In this document: piece by piece, positions 14,431 through 21,940 of the stretch | How positions within the stretch are numbered: the stretch's first letter is position 1 | Layout: every line of letters begins with the position of its first letter | NCBI RefSeq assembly: GCF_007197995.1 | Contig: NZ_VKKH01000004.1 | Span: forward strand, 186,001-250,000 | DNA length: 64,000 nt | Direction: 5' to 3' | Source: Aliiglaciecola sp. M165 | GTDB lineage: Bacteria; Pseudomonadota; Gammaproteobacteria; Enterobacterales; Alteromonadaceae | Translations under genes and position numbers: made by a program | The notes under the pieces: model-generated | The model's input: only the letters and a program-made list of their open reading frames with translations | Told to the model about the DNA's origin: nothing | Database searches by the model: none

Positions 14431-15483
14431 TTACCAATCAGACAAGGCATCCATACTAAACTCTTGTCCTTTGAACACCATTATAACGTGTTGAGGCTCT
14501 ATCCCTACGACGCGCAGACCCTCTTCTATTTCTTGCCCTTCTGTTATTCTTCGCCCATTCACTCTTACCCAACGTTCCTCTGGCTCCGATGCGTATAAAT
14601 GGGCTGAAAAGGAAATACTAGGAAGCTGAGTTAAAACCCAAGCAGGTAACTCAGTCACCGGTGGCACATTCTTAATCGGTTGAACGTCAACCGCGGGGTC
14701 TTGCGGTTGGGTATCGCCTAATGCCGTCATGGCATCTTGAAAGCGCTTGATGAGATCGGGCGGAATGACAGTTTGTGCTTCTACGTTATCGGCTTGATTG
14801 GCTAAATTGGCCTCTCGTTCTTCTAAGGGCACGCCCAACACTAATTCCTGAGGAGCTTGTTGCTCAGGTAGTGCATCCACCTCTTTTTCATTTGGTGCAC
14901 TAGATACTGGATTTGTAACGAGTGGATTAGATTGAGTAGAAGCTGGAGCACTTGTTTCAGGCGCAGGCGCAATAGTCGAAGAGTTTGATTGACTAGCGGG
15001 CGGCATCGCTGTGTCAGCGGGTGTCTGCTGCGTGACTTCCACTTTTGGTTGAGAGAGTTGTTGCACCCAAGAGGTCAGGTTTGCTCCAACTAACCCTATG
15101 CAAAAACCTCCTACGACAACTGTCACAACGATACCGACTTTCTTGCCATAATACTGCCAAGCTTCAGGAAGCTCCTGAACCGTTGGCAAAAATAAACTAC
15201 GGTTAAATTGTTCAGATATTCCTTGATCGCTTTGTTGAGCGTAGTTGCCGGTGTCTTCTAACCATTGTTGTGTTTTGGATTTGGTAATTTTAGGCTTTTT
15301 AATTTCAACCGTCATATCGGGGTCGACTTCAACTTCTTGTACCCCCATCTCGGTTAACGCATTGATCATATCGCGGCTGTTAACCAAACCAGATTTTTTG
15401 ATCTTCACTGGGCCATTTTGCGCAGTGACTTTGATAATCACCATGCCTTCTTTCAAATCTGAAATATTAATCCGTTTGGTCAT
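14431..15483 (-). CDS. gspB: GspB-like type II secretion assembly protein with an extra N-terminal domain
   Basis: GspB works with the ATPase GspA to pass the type II secretion secretin through the peptidoglycan. The 350-residue protein has one membrane helix (about residues 115-137), a long Pro/Ser/Gln-rich periplasmic linker, and a C-terminal GspB (T2SSB) domain from about 275, recognisable from LPSISFSAHLYASEPEERWV and the closing VFKGQEFSMDALSDW. Unusually, the cytoplasmic N-terminus (1-60) matches the DUF3391-like domain of the convergent HD-GYP protein: both contain I..(D)LK.GM, KIK..GLV and L...GV. The ATG lies one base after the gspA stop, so the two are one operon. Confidence 0.85.
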   Translation of the reverse strand: MTKRINISDLKEGMVIIKVTAQNGPVKIKKSGLVNSRDMINALTEMGVQEVEVDPDMTVEIKKPKITKSKTQQWLEDTGNYAQQSDQGISEQFNRSLFLPTVQELPEAWQYYGKKVGIVVTVVVGGFCIGLVGANLTSWVQQLSQPKVEVTQQTPADTAMPPASQSNSSTIAPAPETSAPASTQSNPLVTNPVSSAPNEKEVDALPEQQAPQELVLGVPLEEREANLANQADNVEAQTVIPPDLIKRFQDAMTALGDTQPQDPAVDVQPIKNVPPVTELPAWVLTQLPSISFSAHLYASEPEERWVRVNGRRITEGQEIEEGLRVVGIEPQHVIMVFKGQEFSMDALSDW

Positions 15484-15484
15484 C

Positions 15485-16387
15485 TCAAGTCCCTACCCAG
15501 AAACCTAACAGTGCCGACAAGACAAAACATGACGCCAGTATTGCTGTCCATTGTCTTCCTTGACGCTGTTTGACAACGTCATCACCCAGTATTTGTCGCG
15601 CAGCAGCGATAAAAATATGCCTATGAACATAAGGATGCTGCTTGGTGAAAGTAAGGGTTAATGCTCGGTCGCATAACAAGTTTATGACGCGAGGGATCCC
15701 ACCGGTAATCTGGTAAATCGCCTGTATCGTCGGTTTGCTAAATATATGTTCATTGCCGTCAGCTACCGACAACCTGTGAGCAATGTAGTTTCTGACTTCG
15801 GCAGGTGACAGAGGCAACAAATGATAGCGAGCGGTAATGCGCTGGGCGAGCTGCCTTAACTCGTTGCGTTTGAGCAGCTGTTGCAACTCCGGTTGACCGA
15901 TGAGTACCACTTTAAGCAGCTTTTCGCGATTAGTTTCTAAATTAGTGAGCAATCGCAATTGCTCCAATACTTCTGGTAACAAATGTTGTGCTTCATCAAC
16001 AATGAGTACGGTATTGATGCCATTATGATGATTGGTGGTCAGTTTGGTGAGAATTTTGTCAGTAAAATATTTAAGACTTGCTTGTTTTTTTAGATAACGA
16101 ATTTTCAATTCATCACAAATAGTGGCTAACAGTTCAATCGCCGATAATGTCGGGTTGAGTATCATCGCCACTTGGGTATTTTCTGGAAGTTGCTGCAAAA
16201 GCTTTCTTGAAACCGTGGTTTTACCTGTACCTACTTCACCGGTCAACATTACAAATCCGCCACTTTCCCTGAGACCGAAAGTCAGGTGAGCAAGCGCTTC
16301 CTGGTGCCGCGGACTCATATATAGATAGTCCGGATTAGGTGCAATGGAAAAAGGATTATCCGATAATCCAAAATAATTCAGATACAT
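15485..16387 (-). CDS. gspA: GspA/ExeA-like AAA ATPase
   Basis: A 300-residue ATPase that, with GspB, helps insert the type II secretion secretin through the cell wall. The N-terminus MYLNYFGLSDNPFSIAPNP is typical of the ExeA family. Walker A is GEVGTGKTTVSRK (about residues 50-62) and Walker B is TVLIVDEAQHL (about 127-137). A membrane helix lies at the very C-terminus (about 281-298). It is much shorter than Aeromonas ExeA (about 550 residues): the periplasmic peptidoglycan-binding part is absent, and the frame ends properly, so this looks like a natural short form. It is the first gene of a gspA-gspB pair. Confidence 0.85.
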   Translation of the reverse strand: MYLNYFGLSDNPFSIAPNPDYLYMSPRHQEALAHLTFGLRESGGFVMLTGEVGTGKTTVSRKLLQQLPENTQVAMILNPTLSAIELLATICDELKIRYLKKQASLKYFTDKILTKLTTNHHNGINTVLIVDEAQHLLPEVLEQLRLLTNLETNREKLLKVVLIGQPELQQLLKRNELRQLAQRITARYHLLPLSPAEVRNYIAHRLSVADGNEHIFSKPTIQAIYQITGGIPRVINLLCDRALTLTFTKQHPYVHRHIFIAAARQILGDDVVKQRQGRQWTAILASCFVLSALLGFWVGT

Positions 16388-16514
16388 GTTGTTTTTTACG
16401 AGCCAGTACAGATTGTCGAACGATAAGGTAACACTTATTGCATTGATGTCAAAGACTGCATTTGCAGGGGTTTTCAGGCATAATAATATGGCAGTTGAGG
16501 AGTAAAGAAATCGA

Positions 16515-17756
16515 ATGAATATCTATCTTGTTGGGGGGGCAGTGCGCGACCAATTATTAGGCCTGACAGTCAGTGATAAAGACTGGGTGGTCGTTGGCGC
16601 AACTGAGCAAGCCATGTTGGACAGAGGTTATATCCAAGTTGGAAATGATTTCCCGGTATTTTTGCACCCCAAAACAAAAGAAGAATATGCCTTAGCTCGC
16701 ACCGAAAGAAAAAACGGTAAAGGTTATACCGGATTTGAAGTCGACAGCAGTCAAACCATAACACTTGAACAAGATCTGTTGCGCAGAGATCTAACGATTA
16801 ATGCTATGGCAATGGATGAAGAAGCACAGCTTATTGACCCCTACAATGGTCAAAAAGATCTGAAAAACAAAATATTACGCCATATTTCCCCTGCTTTTAG
16901 TGAAGATCCATTGCGGGTTCTGCGTGTTGCGCGATTTGCCGCCCGCTATCATCATCTAGGATTCCAGGTAGCAGAAGAAACTATGGAGCTTATGTCGTTG
17001 ATGGTTAGGGATGGCGAACTAGACCATTTGATTGCTGAGCGGGTGTGGAAAGAAACCTCACGGGCGCTGCTAGAACCTGCTCCTCAAGTTTTTTTTGAAT
17101 TGCTCAGGGAATGTGGTGCGCTTCGGGTATGGTTCCCAGAATTAAACAAACTTTGGGGTATCCCTAACCCTGCCAAGTGGCACCCTGAAATCGATACGGG
17201 GGTCCACACAATGATGGTTTTGCAACAAGCTGCAATGTTGTCTGACGATCTGTCAATTCGTTATGCTGCACTTGTGCATGACTTTGGAAAAGGGCTGACT
17301 AATCCAGCACTGTGGCCTTCTCATCGTGGTCATGAAAAACTGGGAATCGAACCCATCAATGCATTGAGTGCAAGATTAAAGGTTCCCAATCATTGCAATG
17401 ACCTTGCGGTGCTTATGAGTGAATTCCACAGTCACGTACATCGCGCCTTCGAGCTTAAGCCGTCGACAATTTTAAACATGCTCAACAGATGTGATGCTTG
17501 GCGCAAACCGCAGCGATACCAAGATATGTTAACCACCTGTAAAGCGGATGCACGTGGAAGAACTGGCTTTGAACATATCGCTTATGAACAGGCAGATTAT
17601 TTACTTGAAACCCTTGATGTGGCGCAACGAGTAGACGTACAAGAGATTGTATCTGATGGATTTAAGGGCAAAGACATCAAGATAAAATTGGACGAAAAAC
17701 GCACCCAAGCTATCGCTGAGCTAAAGCGCAATACGCCGGTGCCTGAAGCAAACTAA
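16515..17756 (+). CDS. cca: CCA-adding tRNA nucleotidyltransferase (multifunctional)
   Basis: Adds and repairs the 3' CCA end of tRNAs. The protein is 413 residues, matching the E. coli-type enzyme that has an extra HD domain with phosphatase/phosphodiesterase activity. Visible are the nucleotidyltransferase signature GGAVRDQLLG (7-16) with the metal-binding SDKDWVV, the RRDLTINAMA template motif, and the HD motif in AALVHDFGKG. It is a plus-strand gene divergent from gspA and followed 82 bases later by srmB. Confidence 0.95.
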   Translation: MNIYLVGGAVRDQLLGLTVSDKDWVVVGATEQAMLDRGYIQVGNDFPVFLHPKTKEEYALARTERKNGKGYTGFEVDSSQTITLEQDLLRRDLTINAMAMDEEAQLIDPYNGQKDLKNKILRHISPAFSEDPLRVLRVARFAARYHHLGFQVAEETMELMSLMVRDGELDHLIAERVWKETSRALLEPAPQVFFELLRECGALRVWFPELNKLWGIPNPAKWHPEIDTGVHTMMVLQQAAMLSDDLSIRYAALVHDFGKGLTNPALWPSHRGHEKLGIEPINALSARLKVPNHCNDLAVLMSEFHSHVHRAFELKPSTILNMLNRCDAWRKPQRYQDMLTTCKADARGRTGFEHIAYEQADYLLETLDVAQRVDVQEIVSDGFKGKDIKIKLDEKRTQAIAELKRNTPVPEAN

Positions 17757-17838
17757 CAAATTAAGTGCCTTCGGTGGCAATAGTCATCTATAATTGCGCC
17801 GATTCCACACAACCCCTTAATCATGAACGCGAGAGACT

Positions 17839-19056
17839 ATGTTTGAACAATTAGATCTGGATGACAAATTATGCAGTGCCGTGGCCCAAATGGGTTATAC
17901 ATCACCCACCAGCATACAGTCTCTTGTCATTCCTCCCGCTATGGAAGGCAAAGATATTCTCGCTAGTGCGCCCACGGGCACGGGTAAAACCGCCGCGTTT
18001 TTACTGCCAGTTTGTCAATTTTTGCTCGATTTTCCTCGACAACAGCCCGGTGCTTGTCGCGTTCTGATCCTCACACCGACACGAGAATTGGCCGTACAGG
18101 TATACGAGCAGGCAGTGCAAATCACCCAATATACAAATTTAGTTTGTGGGGTGATCACAGGTGGTATCAACTATGGAACAGATAGAGATACTCTCGCGCA
18201 AAACCTAGATATTCTCGTCGCTACACCAGGCCGATTGTTTGAACACATAGAAAAAGAAAGTTTTGATTGCCGAGAAATCGAAAGTCTCATTTTGGACGAA
18301 GCTGATCGCATGTTAGACATGGGGTTTAGTGCCATTGTTAATCAAATCGCTGCCGAAGCAAGATGGCGCAAACAAAGTATGCTGTTTTCTGCCACGTTGG
18401 AAGGTGCTGGGATTGCCCGTTTTGCCAAAGACTTATTAAACGAGCCGGTGCTATTAGAAGCCAACCCTAGCCGTAAAGAACACGCCAAAATATTACAGTG
18501 GTTACATTTAGCTGATGACATACATCACAAATATGCGTTGTTAAAACACATATTAGAACATCAAGTCACTTCTGCTGTGGTTTTTGTTAAAACTCGAGAC
18601 CGCCTCAATCAGCTTAAACAGATGCTAGAGCGCGATGGGTTTACCGTTTGTTGGTTGCAAGGCGAAATGCCTCAAGACAAACGTAACGCTGCCTTGGCAA
18701 ACTTTAAAGCCGGCGAAATTAAAATTTTACTCGCTACAGACGTCGCGGCTCGCGGTATCGACGTGGAAAACATCAGCCATGTGATCAACTATGATATGCC
18801 GCGCACTGCAGATATTTACGTTCATCGAATTGGCCGCACAGGAAGAGCTGGCAAAAAGGGGACGGCTATTTCTATCGCAGAAGCTCACGATATGGGGATT
18901 GTCGCAAAAATTGAGCGTTACACGAATCAGCGCTTAAAACGCCGGGTGATAGACGAGCTTAGACCAAAGAACAAAGAAGCTAAGCCGCCGATGAAGAAGA
19001 AAAAGCCCAAAGGTGAAAAGAAAAAAGTGAAAAAGCCTAAGAAGAATAAACGCTAG
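17839..19056 (+). CDS. srmB: ATP-dependent DEAD-box RNA helicase SrmB
   Basis: SrmB helps early assembly of the 50S ribosomal subunit. The 405-residue protein carries all DEAD-box motifs in order: Q motif (TSIQ), I (APTGTGKT), Ia (PTRELA), II (DEAD in LILDEADRMLDMGF), III (SAT) and VI (HRIGRTGRAG). The stretches LLDFPRQQPG and ARWRKQSMLFSATLEG are characteristic of SrmB rather than other DEAD-box paralogues. The C-terminal 35 residues are a Lys-rich basic tail, likely to bind RNA. Confidence 0.93.
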   Translation: MFEQLDLDDKLCSAVAQMGYTSPTSIQSLVIPPAMEGKDILASAPTGTGKTAAFLLPVCQFLLDFPRQQPGACRVLILTPTRELAVQVYEQAVQITQYTNLVCGVITGGINYGTDRDTLAQNLDILVATPGRLFEHIEKESFDCREIESLILDEADRMLDMGFSAIVNQIAAEARWRKQSMLFSATLEGAGIARFAKDLLNEPVLLEANPSRKEHAKILQWLHLADDIHHKYALLKHILEHQVTSAVVFVKTRDRLNQLKQMLERDGFTVCWLQGEMPQDKRNAALANFKAGEIKILLATDVAARGIDVENISHVINYDMPRTADIYVHRIGRTGRAGKKGTAISIAEAHDMGIVAKIERYTNQRLKRRVIDELRPKNKEAKPPMKKKKPKGEKKKVKKPKKNKR

Positions 19057-19072
19057 GCTAGAGCGTGTTTTC

Positions 19073-20236
19073 CTAAACCCAGCCCCTATCCCTAAAAGCC
19101 TTCAACGCCTGAGTGAATTCCTGCATTTCTTCTGGCGTCCCAACGGATATTCGATTCCAACCGTGTTCTTTTGTCATCCGTCTGCCAACACGGATGTTAT
19201 TTTGTTTCATTCGTTCGCTGTAGGTAGCCAAGTCGCTGTTAATCCTATGCAAAACAAAGTTTGTATTGCTAGGAACAAAAGGCAAATGCAGTTTTGAGAG
19301 TGTATCGGTAAGGATTGTTTTGGCTTGTTGGTTTGATGCTAAGCTGTGCTGATAAAAAGCGTCATCCTTGAGGGAGGCACTGGCAGCTGCTACGCCTGCC
19401 GCTGAGAGATTAAAGGTAGTCGCAAATTTCTCAATTTTTTTAGCGGTAGCCGGCGCAGCGATCCCATATCCGACACGCATACCTGCCATGCCATAGATTT
19501 TTGAAAACGTACGTGTGAGCACCAGGTTTTCTTTACCCGATTTAATCAGAGGTAATACGCTGGCGTAATTAGGATTGAGCTGCGCATATTCGAAGTAAGC
19601 TTCATCGATCAAAAACAGATGATTATCAGGCGCGTTTAAGACCCACTCATGTAAAGCCGATTGATCAACAATAGTGCCCGTTGGATTATTTGGGTTACAT
19701 ATGTTGATCAGCAAAGGACCCTTAATTTTTCTGGCCTGCTTCTTGAGTTGAGCTATGTCAGTGACAAATCCCTCACCCACATCAACTCGCTGAACTGCCA
19801 TACCTTGAGCTTGGCTGCGTCGCTTTACATCGCCGAAGGTTGGATTTGGTTCTAACACTGAGGCTTTGTTGTGCGCCGCATAGGTCACCACAGCACCAAT
19901 AACTTCGGTAGACCCATTTCCTAATAAAACCTGCTCTGATTTGACACCATGTTGGGCTGCTAGCTCTGACCTGAGAATATTGACCCCCTTGTCAGCATAT
20001 CTGTTCCCCATAAGCTCAACAGCGTTCTTTGCTGCTTTGAGAGCATTGGCTGACATACCCAGTGAGTTTTCATTGAAGTGAAGCAATAGCTCAGATTTTC
20101 CCTGTCGAGACGCCAGAAAAGAACTTGATTGAGCAAAAGATGCCGGAATTAACAGTCCAGCACCGGCTAACACCATGCCTTGCGAGACAGTCTTTAAAAA
20201 CATTCTGCGAGAAGCGGTCGATAGTCGTTGAGCCAT
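19073..20236 (-). CDS. Tat-exported class I/II aminotransferase, histidinol-phosphate aminotransferase-like
   Basis: A 387-residue PLP enzyme of the HisC-like aminotransferase group. The PLP lysine is in TRTFSKIYGMAGMRVGYG; NICNPNNPTGT and LIDEAYFEY are the cofactor-contacting motifs. Residues 9-15 read SRRMFLK, a textbook twin-arginine motif, followed by a hydrophobic stretch ending near PASFAQ, so the folded enzyme with its cofactor is predicted to be exported to the periplasm. The ATG at 20236 has an AAGGA ribosome site; an upstream in-frame TTG (20251) overlaps that site. The physiological substrate is unknown; histidine synthesis is unlikely because of the export signal. Confidence 0.87.
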   Translation of the reverse strand: MAQRLSTASRRMFLKTVSQGMVLAGAGLLIPASFAQSSSFLASRQGKSELLLHFNENSLGMSANALKAAKNAVELMGNRYADKGVNILRSELAAQHGVKSEQVLLGNGSTEVIGAVVTYAAHNKASVLEPNPTFGDVKRRSQAQGMAVQRVDVGEGFVTDIAQLKKQARKIKGPLLINICNPNNPTGTIVDQSALHEWVLNAPDNHLFLIDEAYFEYAQLNPNYASVLPLIKSGKENLVLTRTFSKIYGMAGMRVGYGIAAPATAKKIEKFATTFNLSAAGVAAASASLKDDAFYQHSLASNQQAKTILTDTLSKLHLPFVPSNTNFVLHRINSDLATYSERMKQNNIRVGRRMTKEHGWNRISVGTPEEMQEFTQALKAFRDRGWV

Positions 20237-20324
20237 AGCGGTTCCTTGCAACCAAATTGTGCTAACAGCCTAAATTAAAACGCTTTCGAACGCTAATTTT
20301 CTAGCGACCGCCAAAATCGTACAA

Positions 20325-20348
20325 GAATGCCCACTTAATTGGGCATTC
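20325..20348 (-). terminator. Hairpin downstream of the serine hydrolase gene
   Basis: A perfect 9-bp stem, GAATGCCCA (20325-20333) and TGGGCATTC (20340-20348), with a 6-base loop. It lies 20 bases past the stop of the minus-strand hydrolase gene. The sequence after it on the minus strand has scattered T only, so it is a weak intrinsic terminator candidate. Confidence 0.4.
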
Positions 20349-20367
20349 ACTACTCATGGTGGGTTAG

Positions 20368-21627
20368 CTAGTCCACAAGTGATTGATAGACCAAGTTTCT
20401 AAAGTCGTCATGATAACGATGAAACCCAATGGGAATAAACTGCGCCATAGATATCATGACCAGATTTTCTTTTGGATCAATTCTAAAGTAGGTAGACGCT
20501 GCGCCCCCCCAACCATAATTCCCTTTTGAGCTCATAAACCTTGATTGGCCTGGATCTACTGTCACTGACATAGCAAGACCATAACCTTCCCCTGTTGACT
20601 CTGCATTAAAAGGAATAAGGTTATCTGGGAGGTGATTACTGCGCATATATTCAACGGTTTTACGTCCCAGGACCCGTACGCCATTGTACTCGCCACCGTT
20701 TAACAACATTTGCGCAAATTTAAGATAATCGGTCATGGTCGAAGTCAAGCCGCCACCGCCATTGTGAACAGCAGGATCACTCATGTAGTCACCTAAAGGC
20801 TCATTTTCCATAACGATTGTTTGGCCTTTGTCGCCAACCGTATAGATTTGTGAAAAACGATCAAGATTTTCCGCAGAAACGCTGAATCCGGTGTCATTCA
20901 TCGCAAGTGGAGTGAAAATATGTTTCTGCATATATTCACCCAATTTCATACCAGAGATGCGCTCAACTAAAAAGCCGATGATGTCGGTATTCACACCATA
21001 ATGCCAAGCAGTTCCAGGTTGGTGATTTAAAGGCAATTTGGCAATGGAACGTAGCGCTTCAGCGGAATCTTTTGCCGGTCCTTCGGCTATCAGGGCTTGA
21101 TAAAGCTTGTCCACTTCACTATTGCTAAATCCGTAGCTAAAACCGGCGGTATGGGTAAATAAGTCGATAATGCGGATCGGAAATTTTGCATCTTCAACTA
21201 CCATATCGTCCCCGGAGCCACTCACATAAACCTTGAGATCTTTCAATTCAGGTAAATATTTGTCGATAGGATCCTGCATATGAAACTTGCCCTGCTCCCA
21301 CAACGTTAGCGCTGCCACAGCAGTTACAGGTTTAGTCATTGAATAGATTCGGAAAATGGTATTTTCACTTAGCGGCACCTTGTTTTCCCGATCTTGCATG
21401 CCCTGAGTTGCCCAGTGCACTACTTGGCCGTTTCTAGCAACCAAAGTCATTACGCCAGCCAACTTCTCGTCATCAATATATTGCTGCATTACCGGAGCAA
21501 TACGAGCAAGCCTTTGTTCAGAAAACCCTTGATTTGATTGTTGGGCAGCAAAGTCTAAATCGACAGATGAAGTGGCCTGACACGCGAATAGCGTCAAAGC
21601 CAAGATTAGGGCAAAAGTGTGTTTCAT
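20368..21627 (-). CDS. Serine hydrolase, beta-lactamase class C / esterase family, probable lipoprotein
   Basis: A 419-residue member of the class C beta-lactamase-like family, which mostly contains esterases and D-aminopeptidases. The SxxK motif is SMTK (in FRIYSMTKPVTAV), the YxN motif is YGVN (in WHYGVNTDIIG), and a Gly-rich stretch, HNGGGGLTS, lies further on. The signal peptide ends LALTLFACQ, so Cys16 could be lipidated, although Phe at -2 is not ideal for a lipobox. Substrate cannot be told from sequence; antibiotic hydrolysis should not be assumed. It is a single minus-strand gene. Confidence 0.85.
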   Translation of the reverse strand: MKHTFALILALTLFACQATSSVDLDFAAQQSNQGFSEQRLARIAPVMQQYIDDEKLAGVMTLVARNGQVVHWATQGMQDRENKVPLSENTIFRIYSMTKPVTAVAALTLWEQGKFHMQDPIDKYLPELKDLKVYVSGSGDDMVVEDAKFPIRIIDLFTHTAGFSYGFSNSEVDKLYQALIAEGPAKDSAEALRSIAKLPLNHQPGTAWHYGVNTDIIGFLVERISGMKLGEYMQKHIFTPLAMNDTGFSVSAENLDRFSQIYTVGDKGQTIVMENEPLGDYMSDPAVHNGGGGLTSTMTDYLKFAQMLLNGGEYNGVRVLGRKTVEYMRSNHLPDNLIPFNAESTGEGYGLAMSVTVDPGQSRFMSSKGNYGWGGAASTYFRIDPKENLVMISMAQFIPIGFHRYHDDFRNLVYQSLVD

Positions 21628-21826
21628 TAGCGCTTCCGTTTATTTTTGTTAATCACAGTCTAGCTAGCTAATCGTCACAGGCAAGGTCGCAGTGTATGAT
21701 AAATCTGAATAGCCAAATATAAATAATCACAATAGTGGATTTAACTGGTTATTCAGCACCTTGGCTGAGATTATTGATGAATCAGTTTTACCTATCAGAT
21801 TTTTTACCTGTTTGCTAAAAGTGTAT

Positions 21827-21864
21827 TATAATCGTCCTTCAGCACTTCGCATTTAGTGCTTTTT
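21827..21864 (+). promoter_or_regulatory. Consensus -10 followed at once by a hairpin with a T run
   Basis: In the 313-base gap between the divergent serine hydrolase and GGDEF-EAL genes there is a perfect TATAAT (21827-21832). Eight bases later comes AGCACT (21841-21846), an 8-base loop, AGTGCT (21855-21860), then TTTT. A transcript starting near 21839 would begin with this hairpin. It could be a 5'-end attenuator, the end of a tiny RNA, or a terminator protecting the downstream gene. The rest of the gap shows nothing further. Confidence 0.4.
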
Positions 21865-21940
21865 CTCTGGGCTGCCAAGAGTTTGAATTATTAATACTAC
21901 AAAAATTATCGAAGATAATCTGCGCGATAAAGCCAGCGTC

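Noticed and set aside
20368-21627. A beta-lactamase resistance gene
   Set aside because: The SxxK and YxN motifs define a broad esterase/peptidase family; nothing in sequence or context points to antibiotic hydrolysis.
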